Source: Microcyclospora pomicola
Taxonomy: Eukaryota > Ascomycota > Dothideomycetes > Capnodiales
DNA: 64,000 nt
Direction of reading: 5' to 3'
Assembly: GCA_002786065.1 (NCBI GenBank)
Contig: NHNY01000036.1
Location: 175,860-239,859 of the forward strand
Positions 31,946-42,575 of this stretch are shown here, in pieces (positions within the stretch are counted from its first letter, which is position 1; each line of letters opens with the position of its first letter). The notes under the pieces are model-generated. The model searched no databases and was not told the DNA's origin. It worked only from the letters and a program-made list of their open reading frames with translations. The position numbers and the translations under genes are program-made.

Positions 31946-33225
31946 CTACTTCTTGCCCATGTGGAGCTTGTCCTTGATCTTGTCGACCAAGCCCTCCTTC
32001 TCGCCGCTCTCGCCGTGCGAGTGGGGGCCGCCGGTGGCGCCGCCGGTGTTGGCGGTGGTGTTGTCCTTGACTTCGTCTGTGGTGGAGACGGGCAATGATC
32101 AGCGGGCTATTCTCTCATACGCGTGACAGGGATGTGCTTTGCAAAGGTGGGGTCACACGGTGAGGTGGGTTAGGACGGGAGACGAGGAAACATACCAGTC
32201 GGCTGGCCGTCTTTGCTCGCGACGCCGGCGCTGTCGCCCTGCTTCTTCGGCACGTCCGGCACGATCTTGCTCTCGCCCCAGTGCTTCTCGCCCAGACGCT
32301 CGCCGCCCGCCGTCGGGATGGCGGACTTGTTCTCGATCGCGCCCGAGTGGCCGCCAGCGGCAGCCGGCGGCTTGTTGGTCTCGCCGACGTCTGCGGCACT
32401 GGCACCCGCTTGGCCAGCGTCGGTGGTGTCCTCGGTCTGCTTGTCGGCGCCCGTGGTGGTCTCGGCGTCTTCTAGACCGCGCTCGTGCGAGGCGATGCCC
32501 TTGGACTCTTGCGGGGGCACGTCATCGGTGGTCTTGTCGGCGACGCGCTGCTCGGCTTGGGAGTCGGACATGGTGTTGATGGAGGAGGAGGTGTTGGTGG
32601 AGGTGTAGGGAGCGGTGGTGGTGGCAGAAGAGGTGGTGGGGGTGTACTCGCTGACAGGTCCGTCGGTATCCGCGCGCGTTACCCCGCCAGTGGTGCCGTA
32701 GCCAGGCGTTTCGTCTGCAGTCGTCGCAGTAGTGGTGCTGCCAAACCCGAGATAGGACTTGATGCCTTCGACCGTCGAGCCGATGACGGACTGCTGCTCG
32801 CCGACTGCCGCCTCGTTCTCGCCCGCGCCTGACACCGGCACGGCGCTCTCGATGTGGGCGGTGTTGCTCACGCTGCCGGCCTGCTGGCCGATACCGCCCG
32901 TCTTGTCGTCGATGCCCGGGTTGCTGGCGGGCGGTTCTGCGCCAAAAGCACTGCTGCTCGCGGCATGGCTCGCGGCTGGCTGGCCGCCGAAGGTTTCGCC
33001 TTTGATGTAGTCGATGCCATCCTGGTGGACGGCGGATTGTGATTGTGCGGGGGCGTCGGAGGAGCCGAAGGTCTGCTGCTTGACGTGCTCGACGCCTTCC
33101 TTCTGGATGTTACTCTCGGAAGTGCCGCCGACGCCTTGGCCGGCGTTGAGGTGGCCGTCCGCTTCGATGTTGGGGTCGAGACGGTTGGCCGCGAGGGTGT
33201 TGTGCACGTTGGAGGGGGTCGACAT
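31946..33225 (-). CDS. dehydrin-like hydrophilic stress protein (2 exons)
   Basis: The model is complement(join(31946..32076,32196..33225)), 386 residues. The intron (32077-32195, 119 nt, GTATGT...CACAG) joins DGQPT to DEVKDNTTANTGG. The protein is almost wholly hydrophilic and disordered: Gly, Ser, Thr, Ala, Glu and Asp dominate and there is no cysteine. N-terminal repeats follow the pattern (Q/H)(K/Q)(E/D)G(V/I)(E/D).(V/I)K..TFG (about residues 30-80). The C-terminus, GEKEGLVDKIKDKLHMGKK, resembles the lysine-rich K-segment of plant dehydrins (EKKGIMDKIKEKL), a membrane-binding amphipathic helix. A TATA element (rc of 33323-33330) sits about 100 bases before the ATG and AGGGG stress-element cores lie at 33696 and 33795. 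A role in desiccation or stress protection is inferred. Confidence 0.72.
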
Positions 33226-34513
33226 GGTGAGAGGCGTGGGAACGGGGGCGATGGCGAGTTTACAAGGGTTGGAGAGGATGAGGATGGGATGATGTGTATA
33301 GCCAAGTTGCCGTCGGTCTACAGTATATAAGCATGTCATGTGTCTATAGCGATGACATCGTGCTCTTGGGAATGCTTGATCCAGGCCCAAGAGTCGGGGC
33401 TTGACGCCTTGATTTCGAGCTCTGGCAGCCGGCCGCGGTCGACGTAACCAGGCATCATGCGGTCCACGTATATGTCATGTACACGGGGGTCATGGTCTCC
33501 ACTTCGCAATGCCAGTAGTTAGGTACCCACTTCACGCAACGCAGCTCAAGGTCGGCAGTATATCGTCCATTGAAGGCTGAAGATCGTAGCAGACCATCCT
33601 CGACTGATCTGAGGAACACAAAGCACACAACACCGAGGGCACATGTATAGATGTAACAACCAGATAGAGCAGAGATGCATAGAATAACCGTGTGGAGGGG
33701 CACGCGATGCCACGAGGCCGAAGTGGGATGACGGACGGCATTCTTGCAGATGACTGAACTGTAGCCGGCTGATACACTGCAGTGAGGTGAGGTGAGGGGT
33801 CGCCGGTGACATCACCCTGCCTTATCAATCTACCGCCTGCAGCCGTGATAACGACATTGACAATTGATATCACAACATGAGCACAAGGTATCTTTCCAAT
33901 CATTGACAGGCAGCGTCCAGATGTTGATATCAGATTTTGGAAGCTTGCAATTGGTGGTAATTGTAGCTCCATCGAGGTGATCAAGGCAGTATCAGCTATT
34001 CAGGTGAAGGTCTATCAGCATTGAGGGCCAAGCTTGTGCCCCTTGATATGTCTAGAGAAAAGACTGGACTCTTCCTGCCCTTGATGTATGTCGGAAGGAC
34101 TGTTCAGAACAGACCAGTCTCGATCCTGAACCAGAAACAAGCATCATTCTGCAAAGACTATCAAATACATAAGAATGGGTATCAACTTCCATCGTCTCCC
34201 TCCCGTCGAGGTCCCTCTGCTTCAAGCATGACCGACCATCATTTCTCTCTTCGTCAGATCAAAAAGCCCTCCCACCGGTTTGCAGAAACCCAGAACATCA
34301 AAACTCCACAAATGACAATCCGCCATTCCCCAAATCCTGCCAGTAAATTGCACCATTTCGTGGCACACACATTAGAAAAAAAATTGCCCTTAACCAGCGC
34401 CTGCGCTTTCCCGGAACGTCGTAAACTTCGGCCCACACAAACCCCTTGATCTCACATCCACTCTCAGAACAGCCATCTTTCGGGCACTCAAGGTCATCAG
34501 TATCCAAGCTGGA
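33226..34513. other. promoter of the dehydrin-like gene and 3' region of the Sel1 gene
   Basis: The 1.3-kb gap separates two minus-strand genes. It contains tatataagca at 33324-33333 (TATA on the minus strand reads TTATATA) and two AGGGG cores (33696-33700, 33795-33799) that match fungal stress-response elements. Nothing else is recognised. Confidence 0.5.
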
Positions 34514-37075
34514 TCATCCTCTCTCCGGCTTTTCCTTCTTGCGACCCCAGATGGACCGAGCACGCGCGCGACCGGCAGGCTTCTCCTTGTCTTTGTCTTG
34601 GTCTTGTAGTTCGATGGGCATCTGCGGTCGTGACTTGCGGTCTTTGTCCATGGAGATTTTCGGGCTTTCATCGTTCATGTACTTAGCCTTGTAGATCCTA
34701 CACGATAATCAGTCAGTATGCAGAAAGTAGAAACACGTTAGCATGATGACATACCAGCTGTTGCCAGCCATGCTCATTCCCCCATCAGCGGCCTGCCGAT
34801 ACAGACTCGCAGCTGTCTTCAAGTCCTTCTTCACGCCCATGCCTTGTGTGTAGCAAAACCCAGCTTCGGCGAGCGCGTCACAGTCGCCCCATGATCCTGC
34901 AATCTCGTAGCATCGTACCGCTAGGGGTTTGTCCTTGGAACATCCCCAACCGTTCATGTATGAGATGCCCAGCTCGTAGATTGCCAACGCGAATTGCGCC
35001 TTTCGCTTCTTACGCTCCGCCGCTTCTGCTGCTGGATCCAACTTCGAGTTCTTGCGAGTCACACTTGAGATCGTTTCCTCCATATCCGCACCGCCAAGAC
35101 CGGTGCTGTCAATGGCTTTTCGTAACCACTTCACTCCCTCTTCCGGGCTGGGTCGCATCCCCCAGCCATGCCTGCAGGCTAGAGCGTAAAGGAGCATGGC
35201 AGTTGGCAGATTCTGCATGGCCGCCAAACGTAAGTGATATGTTGATTTGTTCAACTGTCCTGCGCTATGCATCGAAATTCCAATCTCGAGATGCTCGTCG
35301 GCGGTCAGTTCGGTCGATGAGGCTCTTTCGTGCAGCGGTGTGGCGCGTATCGTTTGGTCGGTGCTTTCGCTGACAAGAGATGGAGACGAATGATGCAAGG
35401 GCGATCGGTCTCGAGTGTCCATAGAGCGGCTTCGAAGCGCACTAGATCCTGGATTGAAATTGCCACTGAGCCGTAAACCAGATATCTTCACGGATCCTGC
35501 CGGAGAGGCTGTCCGGCGGGGAGGCTGAAACCCGGAACTCTCACTGTGATTGCTGTGCATGGTGAGAGCGCTGTGTGTTAATCGATTGGGTGAACTCGTG
35601 GGTGCTGGGTTCCGGAATGGTAGGTCTGTCGTTTGTTGTGGCACTTGTGTCTCTACCGTATTTGCTCGAACGATGCCTGGTGTGGGTGCTTTCTCCAGTG
35701 TCGGCTGTACTGGAGGTGGAGCCGCCGAAGCCGCCGCTGCTTTTGGCTGATCCCAGGTGAACTGTCGATGGATCCATGAGGTGCGAGCGCCACCCGATGT
35801 CCGATCCGGTGCTCTGCCGCGTGGAAGCGTGTATTTCGCGTAGGTGTATGTCCCTGCCGGTTCCTTCTGACCAGCCGCGAAGTAATCCTTGCCGATGTCG
35901 CCCATCTCACCAGGTGTGTCTAGCGGATCCTTCGCGTACGGCGTCCTCATCTCATCTTCTGAATTGTGGCTGGATGGAGGATTTGAGTTTATGGAGGGTC
36001 GTGTACTATTGCTGGCTACTGACGGATCTCTCAAAGGTAGATCTGAAGAGGGACGTATATCGAACGAAGGTCTGCTGTCGAATGAAGGCCGGTCTATAGA
36101 CGGACGGTTCATGCTACCGCTGCTCATCGGCCGTGAAAAGTTATGTAGTCGAGCTTGTGGTGGTTGTGGTGTGCCGTTGATGGAGTAGTCCGAAGTCATG
36201 GATGGCGATCGATGCACGGGTTGCATGAACGGCGAGAACGGCGAATGTGGTCGGGACATGTTACTGCTACCAGAGAGTTTCCGCGACGAGGAAACCGCAT
36301 ATCCAGTGTATGACGAAGCATCGTCGTCGCCACTGTCTTGTCGAACAGAGCGAATGCTCTGCATACTTTTGGGCGACTTGGGATACCGTGGGGACTGCGG
36401 TGGAGCCAAACCACGATCCGAACGTTGGGATCGCTGGGAGCCACTAGTCAGCGTCCGTGGATGTGACGACTGCACGGTATCGATGCTCGAGGTCAGGCTT
36501 GGTACACTCCGCGTAGGTGCTTCCACACTGATAAGTTTGGAGTCAACTGGCTCTGGGGAAGACGCTCGTGGCACGGAGATCCCGAAGTAGTCTTTGGCCG
36601 CAACTGGCTGCTGGGTGGACCGAATTTCCGGACATGGTATCTCTCTAGACGGCCTCCCACTCGCAATTCCTAACTCAGGGTAATAACTGATGGGTCGTTG
36701 CTTCTCGTCCCCTCCTATCAGTCCTGCACTGGTTGTTGGTCGGATCGGGCTACTGTCCTCTTGCGCTTCAGGCACACCATCCATCATACCGTCACTAGCA
36801 TTGCTTCCACTCCGGAAATAGTCCGGCCTGTTCGCCATCTCCTTCGCAACTGCCATTGGAGGCAGTCTGCTGATCCGACGACCATTCTGTGCCTCCTCTT
36901 CAAACCGGCGAGCCAAGATGCGAGAGTGCATGGCGAACGCATCGAGCGGCGACAATGCCGGAGGCTTCTCCCCTGTTCGCGGAGACGGCAGATCCATGTG
37001 GAAGCTCATCTTGGGAGGCTGTGGAACGTATGGTCGGTCATGACTGAGATCGAGGTGGTCGGGTCTCCGAGCCAT
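34514..37075 (-). CDS. Sel1-repeat protein of the Nif1/Dsf2 type (2 exons)
   Basis: The model is complement(join(34514..34697,34755..37075)), 834 residues, from the ATG at 37075 (MARRPDHLDL); the longer frame opens only with GTG. The 57-nt intron (GTATGT...GTGTAG) joins MAGNSW to IYKAKYMNDE. The first ~580 residues are Ser/Pro-rich and disordered, with repeated RPSIDRPSFDSRPSFDIRPS units. Sel1/TPR-like repeats occupy about residues 600-775: AGQLNKSTYHLRLAAMQNLP, GWGMRPSPEEGVKWLRKA, NGWGCSKDKPLAVRCYEIA and QGMGVKKDLKTAASLYRQAA. The tail is Lys-rich (RSIWGRKKEKPERG). Fission yeast Nif1, a mitotic inhibitor acting on Nim1, and yeast Dsf2 share this layout; orthology is inferred, not tested. Confidence 0.85.
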
Positions 37076-39232
37076 GGCGACGGCGGTTGAACTGGTAGCG
37101 CCAGCACATGCGATGTTGAGTTGTTCGTGGTGGCTATGTGCGAATGTGGTCTGGAAAGTGGCGGCCGCTGTACCAGAAGTCGACCGAGACCGTCCCGCAA
37201 GCACGCGCCGGAGACTGCAAGTCTTGCTGGGCACTGCTGTTCACGATTTCCTCCCAATAGCCCGGTCGACAGTGCCGTACGAAAGGGTAACGCTGGGAGT
37301 TGTATGTCGGTATGTAGTCGTGCGTGAGAGGGAATGCGACAGGCTCACGCGCCACGACCGCGGAGTCGCTCGTCGAGGTCGTCAATCGTAGCGTTGAACA
37401 GGGGTAAGCCGAAGCGGACCCTTACAGTACAGCACTCTCCACCATCAGCCAATCAGTTCCCAGTGAGGCGTCGACGGCGTACGAAGAGGAATGAAATTAT
37501 TCATCACAAGGAACGAATGGTACGTCCAGCCTTGAGCAATCTTAAAGGACGACAAGTTCGACACGCGGCAGCATGGCATGTCGAAAACAACCAGCGATCG
37601 ACTGCACATCAGCTGCCGGAGGATTGTGCCGCCCTCGCCTTGAACGACGACGATCATATGCGTCTCAGCATCCCGTCCGCCGACATGTATAATTACAGCA
37701 CATACATGTGATCTGCGCCAGGGCTGAGAACTGGAGGCGCTACGGAGAAAATGTCACCTTGATCAATATGCAGGTACAGCTTCTGGCTGACAGCGCAACC
37801 ACGAGATCAGCTTCGGATCAATTGTCCGAGTCGCAGGACGTGGCGAGTTCTCTGATGAAATACACACAATCGTCCATACCAACTGCATAGCCTCGCGGTA
37901 GATGTTGCGGCTCTGCTCAATTTCTGGCTGCCTTCAGCCGGAATTTTTTGTTATGCTGGAGTGCCTGCATGGCTGTCGACCCTGCATTCCGGAATTGTCG
38001 GCGTTCTATGGTCGCTCAGCGGTCCTACTCTACCAAACGAGATGGATTGAAGGATGCAGTCTGGGAAGTGTTTACGATTGTGTTGATGGTCATGATGCGT
38101 GTGCGCGCTCGAAATATCATACACCAACAGCTGTGGCATAGATTTGCGACCGCTCCAGTTGGGCAGCTCTAGCCGGAACTCTTGCGCGTAGATTCAGCGT
38201 TAATCGACAACTCATCGCCTTATCCAAGCTCGCAGTACAGTATGTATGTACAGTACGTACTCAGTTACTATTCTTGGCGACACCACTACCGCTGGCAGAT
38301 TGCCTCTTCGTTAAGAATCGGCATCACGATCGGCGGTCGACTTGCCGCCAACACCACCGGACTCCGACGCATCGCGGCAACTGTCTCCATTTACATGAGC
38401 GCTTTCGTCAGGACAGCTCGATCTCTACGATTATCACGTTCTTGGGCAAACTGGAATGAGGAGTCATCAACTAGCCGTGGGACATTGCAATGGTCTTGGC
38501 CAGGCATGCTACCATGCACACAATGGTGCGATACTGTTTAAGTCGCCACGTTTGACTGCACCGCCATTGTTCCATGGTGGACGATCACATATAGTCTCGA
38601 TGTTCCTCTTTGGACCCGCAAACCTTGCAAATGATACTCCAACAGCAGTGCTGTCTTATCGTCGGCCTGTATTGCTCTACCCCTGAAGAGAATAACGTCA
38701 CATTCCTGTCGTGCGGTCCTGCATGTTGGATGTTCATGCGCGATGACGCATGTTGCATCGTGTCTGTCGTGTGAGTTCCAATTTTAGCTTCTAAACACTG
38801 TTCACACCTCATCTCTTTCTCTACAGCCAGAGCTTTCTTCAGCTGCGTATATAATAACATGGCGGTTGTCGAAGCGGAGTCCAATCTTCTTTTCTGTGGT
38901 CGTCGTGTGTATGTTACACTGCGACGGCTACATCGCGAAGTATGCTGTCCTATGGCATCAGGTAAGATTTCTGATGATTAGGTTGATCCTCCCGTTCTTC
39001 CTACAACTCGTATTGTCCAGTACGCATAACACTGTAAGGTATGCAACTCTGTCGATCAACTAGTCTTGATTGTAACATACCGTGCAGCATACTGTGCCAC
39101 TTTTCGCTCTGTTTCCTTGCTGGCATCATCCATCCCCTTCACTCCTTGCGACCTACTCCATTTCCTTTCGTCTCTTTGTACTGGAGCGCTAACGCATGGG
39201 CGTCACTGCGACGTCGCTTGCTCCCCGTCTTT
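37076..39232. other. 2.1-kb divergent intergenic region
   Basis: The gap separates divergent start codons. No coding exon of a known family is seen. A short self-similar run of gta/cag units (agtacagtatgtatgtacag) lies near 38235-38254. A GTAAG donor at 38961 and TTGTCCAG acceptor at 39020 could form a 5' UTR intron of the DUF3433 gene. An upstream in-frame ATG at 39041 would lengthen that protein by 64 residues, which look like leader sequence. Confidence 0.45.
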
Positions 39233-41866
39233 ATGTCTCTTCCACAATACGAGCGGGTCAGTGTCTTTCGTGAGGACATCAGACGCGACACCATGGACGA
39301 TGCACGGCTTGACAAGGAAAGTCTGGACCCACGGAGTAGCACTGGCAGTGACCGCGGCGACTTCGGGCGAAGTCCGTCTCGCTCGAGAAGACGATCTTAC
39401 AACTACAAACCAGTCATTTTAAGAACGGTGCCTTTGATGTCCTTGTTTGTACTCACTGTCATTCTGATCGGTCTTCTCGAGTTCGCCGCCGTCGAACTGC
39501 CACACAAGGGTCAGAAGGACCCTCCAGCACAGATCCAACGAAGAGCTGGAATCGAAAGCATTGTGTCTCCTGCGAACTCTAGCACCGCAACAAGCACCGC
39601 GACAAGCAGTGCTACAAGTACCGCGACAGGCACTGCGACAAGCAGCGCGACAGGTACCGCAACAAGCACAACGAGTCAGACGGCAGTGCAGTCAACCCTG
39701 TCTGCGACCTCGTCGTTCACTTTCACTTCTGCAGCAGGTTCAACTTTCGAGCTGCCGTCGTCAGTCGTGACAAGCTATTCTGGCGGACCCTCTGGTGTAG
39801 CCAACACCGCCCCATCCTCCGCCTATCTGCCACCAGATGATACTCAAACGGTGACCTTGTCGCACACACTCACTTCATCGTCAAGTGCCTATACTACGAC
39901 CTTCACAAGCGCCACAGTACTTAGTGTCCCGGTGAGTGATACTACTGACGGGCCATCATCCACCACCTTTACATCCGTGCAAACGAGCACCTCCGAACCA
40001 ACGACGGTGCTAAATACCTTGACGTCGACTTCTGCTGTGTCTGTCCCCGGATCAGAACAAACATTTACGCGAACTTCAACCTCGATCAGTGGCAGTCAAA
40101 CTCTTCTCCAGACGCTGATCTCAACCACTTCGATCCCTGCTTCGGTGTCAGATGCCACGCAGTTGTACACCTCGACCGAAGTCAGTAGTGGTGGGCTGTT
40201 CTACCAGACTATCAGCACGGTCTCGTCGCTCCCATTCACCAACACACCAGGCCAACAATATTCAGCTGTAACATCATACTTCGCTATCACCAGCACTGTC
40301 TCAGCCTCATCAACATCATCACCTGAATCTGGAGCAAAAGATAGTGAAGACAAGACTTTCACCATCGTTCATCACTGGAACTCGAAACAAACCTTCCTTG
40401 GTACTTATTTTGGTGTCTTGGTCGCCGTCATCTACCGCATCCTTTGGACCATACTCTACAACAACTTTACCCTCATCGAGCCATTCCGGCAATTGGCCCA
40501 CGAAAATGGCGCGCTCGCAGAAATGTCGTTCTTCGCCTTCTACCAAGCACAGTCCAATCTGTTCGGACCCATACCTGCGTTTGCTAAGAAACGCTGGACG
40601 TTAGCACTGGCTGGCACCGCGTACCTCGTAACCTCATTTCTACCTGCAGTCTCGTCTGAGACACTCTTCGTGGACACAAACTATAACTGTCCCTTCCCTG
40701 ATCCCAAGTATCCTCAGAACCCATGTCAAGCGCGGATTGTGGTCAGCATACCTGTGCTTCGTGTGCTACAAGGCCTCCTGGCTTTTGCTGCTCTAGCGAT
40801 ATTGATCCTGCTTGGAGTCATCCTTTCAAGGCCTACAGGACTGCCGTCGAACCCAGCAGCCGCGGCAACAGTGGCGTCGCTGATGCGTCATCCCATGCTG
40901 ATTGTCGACCTCAACGCGGTTCCCACCCATGCCAAGGTGGCTGAGATGCAGAAAGCGCTGAAAGGAAAACATTATCAATTGGGCCTGTACAAGACTGCAT
41001 CGGGTGGCGAAGAATATGGCATAAAGCCCATGAACAGTCTGCTTAGCGACTCGAGAAGCGACATCCACCACGATTACACGCCGGTGGAAGGCTCGGGCTG
41101 GTATGCCGACGCCGCTAACTCTCGCGAGACCGCGCGGGGATGGCACTACAAAGATCTCATGCTCGCAGCCGGCGTTCTCGGGACCTTCGGCGTGGTTCTA
41201 GCCTACTACCTGGATGGCAAATCCGACGGCTTCAACGACTTCTTCAATAGCAACACTTTCGGCCCACGCTTCATCCTCACTGGCGCCAGCACCATCGTTG
41301 CCAGTCTCTGGCGTTCCGTCGCCCACAGCCAGACCATCACCGCGCCCTATACTCGTCTCTCGCACGGCCCTTCAGCCCCGAGCTCCACGATCCTCTTCAC
41401 TCCCTCCAACACCCCCATTCTCAGCACATGGCAGGCTCTCCAGGCGCGGTACTTCAGCACCGCCTTCCTGACCATCGTCGTTCTCTGTGCCGAAGCGCTC
41501 AACATCGTCATCAGCGGCGTCCCCTACGCCACGGGCCAAGTGCGCCTTCAGCTGCTCGTCTCCGTCTACCTCTCCCTCGCCTGTCTTGCGCTCATGATCG
41601 TGGCCGCCGTGCTGCTGATCTTCTTTCTTCGTCGGCGTGAGCCGCACATGCCCCGGCGCCCGGATACGCTCGGTAGCGTGATGAGCTACATGAGCGGTAG
41701 CCGCATGCTGGACGACTTCGAGGGTACCGAGCATGAGACGGGCACGGAGCGCCGACGGCGCTTGCAGCGGCTCGGCAAGAAGTACGAGTTCACGGAGACG
41801 CTGAGACGCGATGGCAAGGTCGGATGGACGATCGATGAAGTTGATCATCATGGGGATTTCACATAG
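39233..41866 (+). CDS. DUF3433 multi-pass membrane protein with Thr/Ser-rich ectodomain
   Basis: The chosen ATG at 39233 (MSLPQYERVS) gives 877 residues. A cytoplasmic-looking acidic/basic N-terminus leads to one membrane span (about 66-85, VPLMSLFVLTVILIGLLEF). A long Ser/Thr/Ala-rich region follows (about 110-370) with degenerate TATSSATSTATGTATSSA-type repeats (nt 39584-39680), expected to be extracellular and O-glycosylated. Further spans lie near 390-410, 453-473, 509-532, 642-660, 740-760 and 773-799. The two DUF3433 units are the first around YFGVLVAVIYRILWTIL and the second around QARYFSTAFLTIVVLCAEAL, followed by the typical RRPDTLGSVMSYMSGS. The family is fungal and of unknown function; a wall or surface sensor role would suit the layout but is speculation. 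Confidence 0.85.
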   Translation: MSLPQYERVSVFREDIRRDTMDDARLDKESLDPRSSTGSDRGDFGRSPSRSRRRSYNYKPVILRTVPLMSLFVLTVILIGLLEFAAVELPHKGQKDPPAQIQRRAGIESIVSPANSSTATSTATSSATSTATGTATSSATGTATSTTSQTAVQSTLSATSSFTFTSAAGSTFELPSSVVTSYSGGPSGVANTAPSSAYLPPDDTQTVTLSHTLTSSSSAYTTTFTSATVLSVPVSDTTDGPSSTTFTSVQTSTSEPTTVLNTLTSTSAVSVPGSEQTFTRTSTSISGSQTLLQTLISTTSIPASVSDATQLYTSTEVSSGGLFYQTISTVSSLPFTNTPGQQYSAVTSYFAITSTVSASSTSSPESGAKDSEDKTFTIVHHWNSKQTFLGTYFGVLVAVIYRILWTILYNNFTLIEPFRQLAHENGALAEMSFFAFYQAQSNLFGPIPAFAKKRWTLALAGTAYLVTSFLPAVSSETLFVDTNYNCPFPDPKYPQNPCQARIVVSIPVLRVLQGLLAFAALAILILLGVILSRPTGLPSNPAAAATVASLMRHPMLIVDLNAVPTHAKVAEMQKALKGKHYQLGLYKTASGGEEYGIKPMNSLLSDSRSDIHHDYTPVEGSGWYADAANSRETARGWHYKDLMLAAGVLGTFGVVLAYYLDGKSDGFNDFFNSNTFGPRFILTGASTIVASLWRSVAHSQTITAPYTRLSHGPSAPSSTILFTPSNTPILSTWQALQARYFSTAFLTIVVLCAEALNIVISGVPYATGQVRLQLLVSVYLSLACLALMIVAAVLLIFFLRRREPHMPRRPDTLGSVMSYMSGSRMLDDFEGTEHETGTERRRRLQRLGKKYEFTETLRRDGKVGWTIDEVDHHGDFT

Positions 41867-42575
41867 GGTGATGTAGATGTAAGGACTTTGTTTTGTCACT
41901 GTGGAGCGTTCAAGTTTGTTCAATTTTCGACTTGTAGATATCAGACGAATGCTATGATAATACACTCTGCTCTGGTGGTGCCAACTTGGTTGACCGACAT
42001 TGTCCGCAGCAGATGAAGGTACTCTTACACCTCTAGCTCTCGTATTCGTCCAATCTGTTCGTCGAAGGTCTGCAGATGAAGTCATTTGTGAGGCAAGATC
42101 CGTCGCCGACCAGCCTATGGAGTGGTTCAGGTCTTTCAAGACACCTCTCCCGCGTAGCTAGCAGGTGAGGCTATGTGGGTTGTGACTTGCTAGAGATGGA
42201 CGCCGTGTTGGAATTTGTGCAACTCTGGTTGGTTTGTTTGACCCATGAATTCGGGATGATACCTAGTTTGTACACTCAGAGACTCGTATTTCCAGGTACC
42301 AGCCCATCGAGGTGCTCCACCTGAAGACCTCTGCGATGTAATACTCTCAGTTCATGACTCTTCACCAGCGGCTATAAAGCTAATGGACAAGAATTCGGGA
42401 CCTTTCTCTCGAAGCGTGCTGTATGGCGAATGCGTTGCCGGAATGCGAGCATATTCAACGAGTACCCCACAAGAGCTCAATGTAGACTTTCAGTAGGCCT
42501 TTCATGGGTCGCATGATATCTGTAACAGTCAAAGTACATGTAAGCACAGCACCTCTCTTGCACCGCAGGCTACGT
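41867..42575. other. convergent intergenic region
   Basis: The 709 bases between the DUF3433 gene and ATG6 hold both 3' UTRs. No other feature was recognised. Confidence 0.5.

Noticed and set aside
32139-32579. Plus-strand Arg/Ser-rich frame
   Set aside because: It is antisense to the Gly/Ser-rich dehydrin-like gene and shows only compositional bias.
41372-42139. 255-codon minus-strand frame at the end of the DUF3433 gene
   Set aside because: Most of it is antisense to the conserved DUF3433 C-terminus; no domain or signal is visible.
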